DNA from: a virus
Reading direction: 5' to 3' (one strand)
IMG/VR virus record: IMGVR_UViG_3300045110_000031
Coordinates: 1 to 39,781 of that record
DNA: 39,781 nt
In this document: positions 16,696 through 24,499 of the stretch, piece by piece
How positions within the stretch are numbered: the stretch's first letter is position 1
How the letters are laid out: each line of letters begins with the position of its first letter
Translations under genes and position numbers: made by a program
The notes under the pieces: model-generated
Told to the model about the DNA's origin: nothing
Database searches by the model: none
Seen by the model: only the letters and a program-made list of their open reading frames with translations

Positions 16696-17094
16696 TCAGC
16701 CTCCGTAGTGCCGGGCGAAGGCCCGGGCAATATCGTCTCTGGTAATTGCACCCTTGCCCGACTCGCCCCGCCTGTAAGCCTCACGCTCCTTGGCGGCCTT
16801 GGCCCACGTCTCGGTGTAGTCGTCGGCCGTGGTCAGGCCGTGGCGGTGCATGTACTCGCGGTGCTTCGACCGCGAGGAGATATCGGTGCCGTCCTGGGCC
16901 TGCAGGCCGATGTAGTGCCGGTCGCCGGCCAGGACGTTGTCCAGAGCGTTTACACGACCGGTGGGCGGGAAGTACCGCTCGGCCTGGGCCCCGCAGCAGA
17001 AGAGCGGCCTGGGGCAGCGGCTGTGGTCGCTGATCGAGCGGAACACATCCATCGTCCCGCCGCACAAGGCGCACCTGAAACTGTAGGTCGGCAT
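16696..17094 (-). CDS. FmdB-like zinc-ribbon protein
   Basis: A 132-aa protein starting MPTYSFRCALCGGTMDVFRS. Cys8, Cys11, Cys27 and Cys33/34 form a zinc-ribbon pattern like the FmdB family; the C-terminal half is helical and charged. The start overlaps the upstream stop as TGATG. Such small zinc-ribbon proteins recur near portal and scaffold genes of podoviruses. The exact role is unknown. The last codons contain a copy of the TTTCGTCAC…AATTG motif. Confidence 0.65.
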   Translation of the reverse strand: MPTYSFRCALCGGTMDVFRSISDHSRCPRPLFCCGAQAERYFPPTGRVNALDNVLAGDRHYIGLQAQDGTDISSRSKHREYMHRHGLTTADDYTETWAKAAKEREAYRRGESGKGAITRDDIARAFARHYGG

Positions 17095-17282
17095 CAGGGC
17101 ATCCCGCGAAGCTGGCGAACGACAGCCTTCTGCTTCATGCCCTTCTTCAGCATGTCGCCACCGGTGTCGGCCGCGTTGAATTCCTCGGCCACCTTCATCG
17201 GCGGTGCCTCGACCTTGTCGGGCTTGAACCCGTGGGCTACAGCCGCCATGAAGCGGGCCTGCTTGGGTGTGCTGCTTGGCAT
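17094..17282 (-). CDS. Small conserved phage protein
   Basis: A 62-aa protein starting MPSSTPKQARFMAAVAHGFK and containing VAEEFNAADTGGDMLKK. The pattern (PSxxxKQARFMAAxAH…VAxEFNxAD) is common in uncharacterised proteins of phage head regions. It is basic and helical. TGATG overlaps at both ends imply tight translational coupling with both neighbours. Confidence 0.6.
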   Translation of the reverse strand: MPSSTPKQARFMAAVAHGFKPDKVEAPPMKVAEEFNAADTGGDMLKKGMKQKAVVRQLRGMP

Positions 17283-18763
17283 CAGGGTCCTCCTTCACGC
17301 AGGGCCTTCAGGCGAGCCTGAGTGTACGCCGAGGCTTGGTCGATGAATTGCTGGTCTACAGGGCGGGCCCAGTGGGCCGTCCTGAGGCTGCCCAGGAACT
17401 TGCCGCCACCCTGCGGGAACTTGGCGGCCGTCTCGGGGAAGGCCATCTCGGGTGGCAAGGGCACCTGAAGCCGGCCCAGATGCTCGCCGGGCAGGTTGAA
17501 CCCGTAGGTGGCGTGCGAGCCCTCGGTCGGCATGAGTGGCAAGCCTGGGGCTGCGTGCATGACGGCCCCGCCGACATCGCCGGTCTTCAGCGTCGGGTCC
17601 AGGGCCGCACCGTAGAACTGCTCCATGTCGGGGAAGCCCAGGTGCTGGTGCCCTGGCTTGTCGGCCGTCGCCAGCATGGCCTTCCTGAGGTCGGGATTGC
17701 TGCCCAGGGCTGCAGGAGTGTCCGGGTGCAGCACGCCTTGCCAGGAGTCCATCGCCGAGGTCAACTGGGGGCTCGGGCGGCCGACCCGCTTGACGAAGGT
17801 GTTCTGCTGCGCGTTCAATTCCCGCAGCACGTCCTTGTCGAAGGCGTGGACAGCGTTTTGCTCGATGGGCGCTCCGCTGCGGAGCATCTCCATCCAAAGC
17901 TCGGGCGCATGCTTGGAGAAGTGGGAGCCCTGGGGTGCCATCGCCACATGCACGCCCTTCACGTCGCCCCCGTACTGGTCGGCAGCACGCTCAAAGCTCT
18001 TCTGCTTGGTGTTCGCGGCGCTGAATTCCGAGGCCCAGGGGAACTGCTCGGGGTTGGCGAGCCCATACTCGTGACCACCCTGAAGCTCCACCGGGTTCCT
18101 CAGGTCGACCCCGGCCCGCTTGACCTTGACACCGGCCCGGGTGGTGTCGCCGGCCACCGGGACGATGGTGTCGCCGACCTTGAAGGCTTCCTCCGGGGTC
18201 AGGTACTTCTGCTCCCGCATGCCCCGGATCGTCTCCAGCAGCGTTGGAGCCTGGGGCTGGGTCATCATCTCGCGCCGGACGACTGCCTCCGGGTAGTCGA
18301 AGTTCAGCACCTTGGTGGCCTGGGCCCGGTCGACGGCCGGCATCGCCTTCGCCATGCCGGCGAGGTCGTTCTTGGCCTTGCCCACGTCCCCGCCATGCTT
18401 CCTCAGGAGGTCGTACAGGACGCCGCGCATGCCGGTGGCTGCCTCGGCGTCCTGGGTGCCCGCCGCGAGCGCAGTGGCCCCGCCGACCGCCTTGACGGCC
18501 GTCTTGCCCAGCTTGCTGGCCGGGCCGAGGGCCGACAGGCCCAGGTCGGTCATGTCGGACGGCAGCAGCGTCTCGGCCGCGCCCTGGAGGGCCGGTGTCA
18601 GGCTGGTGCGGTCGCCGAAGTCCTCGACCGCCTGCATGCCCTGGCCCACAAAGCCTGGGGCTTTGTCCTTGGCAGCGTTCCACCCCTGCCGAAGCAGGTC
18701 GATGGTCAGGTGGGGCTTGCGCGGAGTGACAAACTCCGGGTTGATGCCGTCAGGCGTCGGCAT
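17282..18763 (-). CDS. Large hypothetical protein, probable virion-associated
   Basis: A 493-aa protein starting MPTPDGINPEFVTPRKPHLT. The first 170 residues are Ala-rich and helical. The C-terminal half (about 270-470) contains regular mixed structure with HAFDKDVLREL, GHQHLGFPDMEQFYGAALDP and GSHATYGFNLPGEHLG. Similar long proteins occur between portal and scaffold genes of related phages, sometimes as modules of large polyvalent proteins, but I cannot assign an activity. Upstream in-frame extension to 19174 overlaps two genes and looks spurious. Coupled by TGATG to the downstream small gene. Confidence 0.55.
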   Translation of the reverse strand: MPTPDGINPEFVTPRKPHLTIDLLRQGWNAAKDKAPGFVGQGMQAVEDFGDRTSLTPALQGAAETLLPSDMTDLGLSALGPASKLGKTAVKAVGGATALAAGTQDAEAATGMRGVLYDLLRKHGGDVGKAKNDLAGMAKAMPAVDRAQATKVLNFDYPEAVVRREMMTQPQAPTLLETIRGMREQKYLTPEEAFKVGDTIVPVAGDTTRAGVKVKRAGVDLRNPVELQGGHEYGLANPEQFPWASEFSAANTKQKSFERAADQYGGDVKGVHVAMAPQGSHFSKHAPELWMEMLRSGAPIEQNAVHAFDKDVLRELNAQQNTFVKRVGRPSPQLTSAMDSWQGVLHPDTPAALGSNPDLRKAMLATADKPGHQHLGFPDMEQFYGAALDPTLKTGDVGGAVMHAAPGLPLMPTEGSHATYGFNLPGEHLGRLQVPLPPEMAFPETAAKFPQGGGKFLGSLRTAHWARPVDQQFIDQASAYTQARLKALREGGP

Positions 18764-19016
18764 GGTCCTTCGCCTCGGCGTAGCCGGGGTCGATGGCCGC
18801 GCCCTCGGGGGCTGCGCCACCGTGCGCCTCGACCCAGGCGACCTTCTCGTCGTAAGTCGCCCCGCCCGTGCTGAAGCGGGCCGGCATCTCCTCGGCAGCG
18901 TAGCCTTCAGCCCCCTTCTCCAGGGCGGCCTGCTCCTGCAGCGCCTCGCGCTCGTACTTCTGCTGGACCGGGTCGGGTTCCTGCTCGACGAGCTTCTCTT
19001 CCTTCTTGGTCGACAT
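18750..19016 (-). CDS. Small acidic hypothetical protein
   Basis: An 88-aa protein starting MSTKKEEKLVEQEPDPVQQK, strongly acidic, with a helical coiled-coil-like N-terminal half. Ribosome site AGGAG 6 bases before the ATG. Overlaps the next gene by 14 bases. Located directly downstream of the portal gene. No family recognised. Confidence 0.55.
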   Translation of the reverse strand: MSTKKEEKLVEQEPDPVQQKYEREALQEQAALEKGAEGYAAEEMPARFSTGGATYDEKVAWVEAHGGAAPEGAAIDPGYAEAKDHADA

Positions 19017-19025
19017 GGTGATCTC

Positions 19026-21134
19026 CTACTGCATGGGTGCGCCCGGCATGGGCGCGGGGTTGAGGGGAGCGGTATTCGGTGGCGACTGCATCGGCATGCC
19101 GCCAGGACCCTGCGGCGGCTGCCCCTCGGGCCCGCCCAGGAGCAACTGTGCGCCCTGCGTGGCCTGCTGGACATGGTGCATCCCGGCCTGGGCGAGGTTC
19201 TTGACAGCCTGGGTCTTGTTCTTGGTCGTTTCGCTCTTGGTCTTGTCGATCTCGGCCTGCTCGGCCGGTCCCGGGGGCTGCTTGCCCTTGTCGTTGGCGC
19301 TCGCGGCAGCGATGGCCTGATCCAGCACCGTCTCGATCTCCTTGGAGACGCGGAACCCGCCCAGGCCCCACTTCATCATCTGCATGACGGCCGGCGCAGC
19401 CTCGGGGTTCGTCTGCAGCAGCGGAGTGACCGACTGGACGAACTGGCCGACCGCCTGCATGAACTGGGTGCGGCTGTCGCGCTCCTGGGCCCAGTCGACC
19501 ATCGCCATCGTCTCGCTCTCGACGCTGATCCGGTAGAACTTGGCGTCGCCGCTCTGCTTCAGGAAGGCGATTGACTGCTGGGCCATCGCAGCATCGGGCG
19601 AATGCTCGATGTTCGACCGCTGCAGGATCGTCTGCGGCTGGAACCGGTCGCAGATGATCTGCGCCCTGATGCGCTGGCCGCCAGCGACCCAGGCTCCAAT
19701 GGCCTGCTGCTTGAATTGCAACCGGTTGCCGCCGAACTGCGCCTTCAATTGCTGCGCGCCCAGGGTTTCATCGGGGTTGGTCATGCCCCGCATGATGTCG
19801 CCGATGCCCAGGACCTCGTACAGCGCACCCTTGATGGTGTCGCGCTGCATGGTGAGCTTCTCGATGACGCCAGCGATCACGTCGATGGGGACGAAGTCCA
19901 TCTGGCCCTTGAGCCCGCCCTTCTCGGCGAAGGCCGCCCAGTTGTCCACCGGGATCATCTGGTTCTCCATGCCCTCTTGGAAGACCCGGCCGATGGGAGT
20001 GCTGTTCTTGTCGTAGACCCCGACCACCTTGCACGCCTTCGTCAGGTACTTGATCCGGGTCGTAAGCTCGTCGATCTGCTGGTACTGGTCCTGGGCCAGC
20101 AGGTAGTCGGACCTCGGGATGAACTTGCTGGTGGTCAGGTTCGCCATCAGCGGCTGCGGGCAGGGGAAGAAGCCCTGGAGCTTCAACGGGTCCTTCTTGT
20201 AGTCGCAGATCAGGTTGAAGCCCAGGACGTGCCAGTAGGCGCATTTCGTCGTCTTGTCCCAGATTTCAAAGACCCCGGCCTTCTCCCAGGGGTCGTTGAT
20301 GTGTCCCAGGGCGTCAGCCTTGCTCTTCTGCTTGGTGACCGGGATGGCCTTGCCGATCTTGTCGCCAAACCGGGCGCAAAGCTCCTCGCGGTTCATGTAG
20401 CAGCGCCGGGCGACCCAGCGCACGTCCTGCCAGACCCTGGCCGGCGACCACCAGAAGTCCTCCCAGTAGACGTAGTCGGCCGGCGCATCCTCGCTGACGA
20501 TTGCCTCGTACTCGATGGGCTCGGCCAGGACGGTCCCGGTCGCCTGATCGGTGACAGCCTCGGTCTTGTTCTTGGCCGTCTCGACCTCGTAGCGATACCA
20601 GACCTGACCCATGCCGACGATGAGGTAGTCGCCGACCGCCTGCCGCGTCACCTCGGGGTAGGTCGACTCGTCGTCGTCCTCGCAGTCGTTGTTCAGCATC
20701 CGCTGCAGGATGTTGGCCGCCACCCGGCTGATGTCGTCCTCGCTGTCCTTGTGGGTGTTGCTCACGTCCACGTTGGGAGGCTTGGCGTACAGGCTCGACT
20801 TCAGCACCTCGATGTTCGACCAGAACAGGTTGAACTTGCTGTCGCGGTCGTCGAAGGCCGCACCGTCGCGCTCGTCGAGGTACTTCTGGACGAGCTTCCT
20901 GGCCGTGATGTGGAACTTGGAGTTTTCCTTCTTTGCAGCCTGAAGCTCCCGCTCCCACCGCTCGGCCAGCTTTGCCGGGTCCTTGCCCTGGTCGCGCTCG
21001 GGCACCAGGGACTGATCCCCGGGCTTTTTGCCATCGTGGATGTCGTGGTACTCCTTGCCATCCGACTGGATTTCGTCACCAGTAGTTGGCGCTCCTGGGG
21101 CTCCAGGCTGCTTGGGTGGGCCGTAGGTTGCCAT
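19026..21134 (-). CDS. Portal protein
   Basis: A 702-aa protein of the size expected for P22/BPP-1-type portals. Typical segments include FNLFWSNIEVLKSSLYAKPP (about residues 103-122), the acidic EDDDESTYPEV region, and WEDFWWSPARVWQDVRWVAR, plus a long Gln-rich C-terminal barrel-like helical tail. Its ATG overlaps the terminase stop as TGATG. Forms the dodecameric DNA channel at one capsid vertex and docks the terminase. Confidence 0.88.
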   Translation of the reverse strand: MATYGPPKQPGAPGAPTTGDEIQSDGKEYHDIHDGKKPGDQSLVPERDQGKDPAKLAERWERELQAAKKENSKFHITARKLVQKYLDERDGAAFDDRDSKFNLFWSNIEVLKSSLYAKPPNVDVSNTHKDSEDDISRVAANILQRMLNNDCEDDDESTYPEVTRQAVGDYLIVGMGQVWYRYEVETAKNKTEAVTDQATGTVLAEPIEYEAIVSEDAPADYVYWEDFWWSPARVWQDVRWVARRCYMNREELCARFGDKIGKAIPVTKQKSKADALGHINDPWEKAGVFEIWDKTTKCAYWHVLGFNLICDYKKDPLKLQGFFPCPQPLMANLTTSKFIPRSDYLLAQDQYQQIDELTTRIKYLTKACKVVGVYDKNSTPIGRVFQEGMENQMIPVDNWAAFAEKGGLKGQMDFVPIDVIAGVIEKLTMQRDTIKGALYEVLGIGDIMRGMTNPDETLGAQQLKAQFGGNRLQFKQQAIGAWVAGGQRIRAQIICDRFQPQTILQRSNIEHSPDAAMAQQSIAFLKQSGDAKFYRISVESETMAMVDWAQERDSRTQFMQAVGQFVQSVTPLLQTNPEAAPAVMQMMKWGLGGFRVSKEIETVLDQAIAAASANDKGKQPPGPAEQAEIDKTKSETTKNKTQAVKNLAQAGMHHVQQATQGAQLLLGGPEGQPPQGPGGMPMQSPPNTAPLNPAPMPGAPMQ

Positions 21135-22495
21135 CAGAGTCGTCCTTGGTTCGCCGAGGGGCCGACCGTCTCGTGGAGCATGTCGAGCGTGAAGGTGTGG
21201 CTGATCGGCGGCACGATTATGGTCTTCTCGGGCGGGGGTGGCTCGATCACCACCAGCTTGGCCGCTCCCTCCATGAAGGCGTCGGCCGGGTGGCTCGACC
21301 AGTCATGCTCGGGCTCGCTGCTGAAGGTCTTCGTCTCCTCGTCGTACTTGAAGTGGTACGCCCGCAGGGCCGTCAGGAGAGGCTTGCAGACCTCGTTGTT
21401 GGCGATCCTGACCCGCCGCAGCATCAACCGCCCCGCGTTGATGCTGTCGGCCTTCTTGCGCTGCTCGTTTACACGCACATCGCACTCGCCCCACGGCCGC
21501 TCGGCCAGGAACGTCTCGACGACGCTGCGCTTGGAGGCGAAGCTCTTGGCCTTGGCGTCGTGCGGCAGGATCAGCACGTCGGCCCTGGGCTGCTTGCGTA
21601 GCCTGGGTATCCACTCCTCGGCATCCATGCCGCTGCCGTCGTCGTAGTGGAAGATTTCAAAGCCCCCGCGCATGCGCTTCCACCAGACGAAGGCCGCCTT
21701 GTCCCGGTAGCCGATGTCGGAGGTCACCCAGACCTCGTCGTTGGGCCCGCCCGCCTCGACCATGCAGATGCGGCCCTGCTTCTCCATCTGCTCGACGTAG
21801 CGGCCGAAGATCGCGCCGACGTTGGCCGCACTGAAGTCGCAGTCGTACTCCTGGCGGTATAGCTCGTCGGGCATCTCGCGGCGCTCGTCGTCGAGGACGT
21901 GCTGCGGGATGTGCTTGGTGTCGTCGACACCGAGGTGCGAATGGAACCAGTGATCGGATGACTTGGCAAGCTCGATCAGGTCATGGAAGTGGTTGTAGCC
22001 CCGGGGTGTGCTGATGTGCGCGGCCCAGCCGCCATTGCCGGCCAGCATCGGCCGGAACATGCTCCAGGCCCTCGGGTCGCTGAGTGCCGCCTCGCTCATG
22101 ACGATGCCGAACGGGTTGGAGCCCACCAAGCTGTCGTAGTAGTCCGAGCCTACAAGCTGCCAGATCGCCCCCGAGCGCAGGGTGATCTTCATCTCGGTCT
22201 TGTTGGTGTCCTCGCGCAGCACCTTGGGGAACACCTGATCCAGGGTCTTGCGTCCCTCGTTGTCGAACCCATCCCAGACCACCTTGCGAGCGTGCTTGTG
22301 CGTCGGCAGCATGTGGAAGTACATGCCTGGGCGCTCAAAGCTCATCTTGGCGGTCTGGTGCAGCATCGTCAGGTCCTTGCCGAACCTGCGCGGCCAGCAG
22401 CAGGCCGCACGCAGCCCACCGTGGTCGAAGTAGCGCATCAGGGCCTTCTGGGGCGGCCGACCGACGAACCCGTTGGGCAGGGTGATCTCGGCCAT
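21134..22495 (-). CDS. Terminase large subunit
   Basis: A 453-aa ATPase-nuclease that packages DNA. The Walker A-like motif is CCWPRRFGKDL (Lys40). The Walker B-type strand is FGIVMSEAAL, with Glu135 and a Ser where most families have Asp. The RNase H-like nuclease domain begins at TSDIGYRD (Asp near 260), followed by ILPHDAKAKSF and HPADAF acidic residues. Immediately upstream of portal and coupled to it by TGATG. The ends produced (cos or headful) cannot be read from the sequence. Confidence 0.92.
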   Translation of the reverse strand: MAEITLPNGFVGRPPQKALMRYFDHGGLRAACCWPRRFGKDLTMLHQTAKMSFERPGMYFHMLPTHKHARKVVWDGFDNEGRKTLDQVFPKVLREDTNKTEMKITLRSGAIWQLVGSDYYDSLVGSNPFGIVMSEAALSDPRAWSMFRPMLAGNGGWAAHISTPRGYNHFHDLIELAKSSDHWFHSHLGVDDTKHIPQHVLDDERREMPDELYRQEYDCDFSAANVGAIFGRYVEQMEKQGRICMVEAGGPNDEVWVTSDIGYRDKAAFVWWKRMRGGFEIFHYDDGSGMDAEEWIPRLRKQPRADVLILPHDAKAKSFASKRSVVETFLAERPWGECDVRVNEQRKKADSINAGRLMLRRVRIANNEVCKPLLTALRAYHFKYDEETKTFSSEPEHDWSSHPADAFMEGAAKLVVIEPPPPEKTIIVPPISHTFTLDMLHETVGPSANQGRL

Positions 22496-22620
22496 CAGTG
22501 GAGCCCAGGCTGGTCCTCGGGGCGCTCGGAGTGCCCCAGCCAGTACCAGAGGTAGACGCAGGCTCCAACGGCCCCGCAGATCGCACCGACCATGAACACC
22601 GTGACGAGCAGCCAGGGCAT
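22495..22620 (-). CDS. Tiny membrane protein
   Basis: A 41-aa protein: M-P-W then one hydrophobic helix (about residues 3-28) and a short polar tail ending HSERPEDQPGLH. It contains VGAC near residue 21 but lacks a basic n-region, so a lipoprotein signal is doubtful. Coupled by TGATG to the terminase gene. Too small for a family call; a lysis or membrane-perturbing role is possible. Confidence 0.55.
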   Translation of the reverse strand: MPWLLVTVFMVGAICGAVGACVYLWYWLGHSERPEDQPGLH

Positions 22621-22622
22621 GG

Positions 22623-22700
22623 TCACGCCGATCCTCCTATGCACCAGCCCAGCATCGCCAGCAGGCCGCACACCACGATGAAGGCCACGAGGCGCAGCAT
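22623..22700 (-). CDS. 25-residue membrane peptide
   Basis: MLRLVAFIVVCGLLAMLGWC then IGGSA: essentially a single transmembrane helix with one Arg at the N-terminus. The ATG overlaps the upstream stop as TGATG and the gene ends 3 bases before the next start, so it fits the coupled operon exactly. That fit is the main support for it being real. Confidence 0.5.
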   Translation of the reverse strand: MLRLVAFIVVCGLLAMLGWCIGGSA

Positions 22701-22957
22701 CACGCACTCTCCCACAGGCGCTCGCCGATCTGCACACCGTACTCGTAGGGCTCGGCCGTGAGCGCCAGCAGCAGGCCGCTGGTGATCTCGACCCGCTTGG
22801 GCATGGGCAGCGACAGCGTCATGTCGTCGCGGCACTGCCTGACCACGAGGCCGGTGAAGCGCGAGCCCAGGCCATGCTCCAGGCCGCGTGCGAAGGCCGC
22901 AGCCTGATCCCAGGGTTGCCAGGGCAGCCTTGGGCTTTCGCTACGGGTAGTTGTCAT
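22700..22957 (-). CDS. Small hypothetical protein
   Basis: An 85-aa protein starting MTTTRSESPRLPWQPWDQAA. Codons 2-8 are made from a copy of the dispersed motif (TTTCGCTACGGGTAGTTG on the opposite strand). The start is coupled to the methyltransferase stop (ATGA), and its own stop to the 25-aa gene (TGATG). Predicted mixed alpha/beta; no recognised domain. Confidence 0.55.
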   Translation of the reverse strand: MTTTRSESPRLPWQPWDQAAAFARGLEHGLGSRFTGLVVRQCRDDMTLSLPMPKRVEITSGLLLALTAEPYEYGVQIGERLWESA

Positions 22958-23673
22958 GCCATCCCCAGCCACATGCTCGGGTTGGCGGTGTCCGCTGCCA
23001 GCATCTCGCACACCCTGGCACCCAGGACCTCCTCGGGCAACCTGTACCACTGCAGGCCGTAGTCGAGGCGCACCAGCCCTGCCTGCTGTAGCTCCAGGCT
23101 CTTCAGCGTCTCGTACTGCTGCACCTCGGCGAAGGCCGGCGAGCCATCCACCACGTCCAGCACGAGGAGCGTCCCTCCTGGCCGCAGGCAGGCACGAGCC
23201 ACGTCGAGCATGTGCGGCACGTCGGTGCAGTGGTGCAGCGAGTAGCCCAGCACGGCCACGTCGAAGGCCGCCCAGTCTGGGATGTAGCTCAGGGTGCCAG
23301 CGTCGCGCATGTCGGCCTGCACACGGTCACCAGGGCACAGGCAGCGGTCTAGCTGGGCCCTGGAGGCGTTGACCAGGGTGAACCGAAGGTCATGCCTCAC
23401 CTGATGCCAGTACCGCTCCATGCCGCCGATGCCGCAGCCGAGGCTGATGACCCTGGCGTCCTGGGGAGCGTTTACACGGCCCAGCACGCTGATGCTGTGC
23501 ATACGCTCGTCGGGGTAGAGCATGAACAACTGGTAGACCGTCTGGCCCCTGGCCGTCAGCCAGTCGGTCACGTCGCCGACCAGCTTGTCGTCGCTGTACA
23601 GCGGGTGACCTCGCGGCGGCCAATTCCCAGTGACGAAATGCGACCGCGACAGGTCTGTGCCGTTGGGCTCCAT
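22954..23673 (-). CDS. Class I SAM-dependent methyltransferase
   Basis: A 239-aa protein with the start chosen at MEPNGTDLSR because GGAGG lies 6 bases upstream; a GTG at 23721 is the alternative. The SAM-binding motif I is ISLGCGIGG (about 76-84), the acidic residue D121 follows a later strand, and FDVAVLGYSLHHC (about 138-149) and ACLRPGGTLLVLDV match Methyltransf_11/UbiE-like enzymes. There is no DNA-methylase catalytic motif (DPPY/NPPY or PC), so a small-molecule, lipid or protein substrate is more likely. Unusual position between the terminase subunits. Confidence 0.78.
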   Translation of the reverse strand: MEPNGTDLSRSHFVTGNWPPRGHPLYSDDKLVGDVTDWLTARGQTVYQLFMLYPDERMHSISVLGRVNAPQDARVISLGCGIGGMERYWHQVRHDLRFTLVNASRAQLDRCLCPGDRVQADMRDAGTLSYIPDWAAFDVAVLGYSLHHCTDVPHMLDVARACLRPGGTLLVLDVVDGSPAFAEVQQYETLKSLELQQAGLVRLDYGLQWYRLPEEVLGARVCEMLAADTANPSMWLGMA

Positions 23674-23725
23674 CACCGTCCTCCAGCCCTTCAGCGAGGC
23701 TACATCGACCTGCTGGCCCACAGCC

Positions 23726-24097
23726 TCAGGCTTCCTTCTTGATGACCACCGTCAAGGGCCCACCGCCCTCGCCGACGACCTCCGACCGGTTCAGCTTGGG
23801 CGCTGCAAACTCGGCAAGCTGGGCCAGCCGCAGCAGGGCACCGTCTGGGTTGCGAGGCCGCCCTGGGATCGTCACCTTGCCTACCTTGCGATCCGGTGTG
23901 CCATCGGCGATCTCGGCCAGCCACAGGCTGACGTTGCCCGCGTTGTCGTCGAGCAGCCGCTGCACCGTCTCGCGGAACGTGGCCGTGACCTTGTTGGGCG
24001 TGCCCTTCTGACGCCCGCCGACACGCTGGCCCTTGATGCTCTGAGGCCGGGGCTTGCTAGAGCCCGCTGCTTTAGCAGGCAACTGAGGGCTTGACAT
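23726..24097 (-). CDS. Putative terminase small subunit
   Basis: A 123-aa basic protein starting MSSPQLPAKAAGSSKPRPQS. It contains GGRQKGTPNKVTATFRETVQ, a pattern typical of the DNA-binding N-terminus of phage small terminases, then a helical region (LLDDNAGNVSLWLAEIADG) and a C-terminal helical tail. First gene of the leftward operon; the large subunit lies four genes downstream. The ATG at 24097 has no good ribosome site. A TTG at 24130 preceded by GAGG would add 11 residues and is a real alternative. Confidence 0.65.
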   Translation of the reverse strand: MSSPQLPAKAAGSSKPRPQSIKGQRVGGRQKGTPNKVTATFRETVQRLLDDNAGNVSLWLAEIADGTPDRKVGKVTIPGRPRNPDGALLRLAQLAEFAAPKLNRSEVVGEGGGPLTVVIKKEA

Positions 24098-24258
24098 GGT
24101 TGCGGGAATGTACCGCAGGAACACCGTCAAGACCAGAACACCTCAAGCCGGACCACCCCACCTCCCAGGCCGCCCCACCGGGCGTAGACCCCAGCCGGAA
24201 CACCGGAACACCGCAAAAGCGCCCATTTCCCTTACGCGCATACACAGGCCGCCAGCCT

Positions 24259-24277
24259 CGCGCGCGCGCGCGCGCGC
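24259..24277. repeat. Alternating (CG)9 tract, potential Z-DNA
   Basis: Nineteen bases of strict CG alternation, immediately next to an AT-rich easily melted segment, in the centre of the divergent control region. Such tracts favour left-handed DNA under negative supercoiling. Confidence 0.9.
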
Positions 24278-24435
24278 ATAGAACCTTTACCCATAAATCT
24301 CTCTACTCTCTATAGGAGAGAGGTGTTCCAGGTGTTCTACCGGGCGTAGAGGCCCCTCGGCCCAGGTGTCCGGCCACGGTGTCCCGCCCCCGCGAGGTGT
24401 TCCGGCACTATTTCACGCTTCCCTGGACAAACGGT

Positions 24436-24446
24436 AGCCTGGGGCT
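24436..24446 (+). repeat. Dispersed 11-mer AGCCTGGGGCT (representative copy)
   Basis: Exact copies on either strand at 13655, 17543, 18248, 18652, 24436, 30058, 32161 and 38120. The arms AGCC/GGCT form a short dyad. Near copies abut the -10 elements of several early promoters (28118 AGCCTCGGGCT, 30961 AGCCCGAGGCT, 32989 AGCCTGAGGCT). In genes it is read in different frames, so it is not just a protein motif. Confidence 0.7.
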
Positions 24447-24499
24447 TCAAATACCTCTAGAATCAAGCCTTGACAGCAACAAACAAGCGGAGCTTGAAG

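Larger units (their letters stand above)
24098..24499. promoter_or_regulatory. Divergent control region with GGTGTTCC repeats, CG tract and AT-rich core
   Basis: About 400 bases without a convincing gene. The left part has GGAACACC-type repeats at 24118, 24135 (AGAACACC), 24197 and 24205 (tandem). The right part has the same repeat inverted at 24322, 24331 (GGTGTTCT), 24365 and 24378 (GGTGTCC) and 24396. ACCGGGCGTAGA is repeated at 24177 and 24339. Between them lie an alternating CG tract (24259-24277), an AT-rich stretch (about 24278-24316) and the inverted repeat CTCTCT-ATAGG-AGAGAG. A possible -10 (TAGAAT, 24458-24463) precedes the first rightward gene. It could be an operator region, replication origin or terminase-binding site. 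Confidence 0.75.

Noticed and set aside
22495-22620. The 41-aa membrane protein as an o-spanin lipoprotein
   Set aside because: VGAC is a poor lipobox match, the N-terminus lacks basic residues and the tail is too short to span the periplasm.
22954-23673. The methyltransferase as a DNA adenine or cytosine methylase that would explain the scattered motifs
   Set aside because: No DPPY/NPPY or cytosine-methylase PC motif is visible; the pattern fits small-molecule methyltransferases better.
24470-24475. TTGACA at the start of the early operon as a -35 element or TTG as a start codon
   Set aside because: No -10 follows at a proper distance, and the ATG at 24500 has the better ribosome site.
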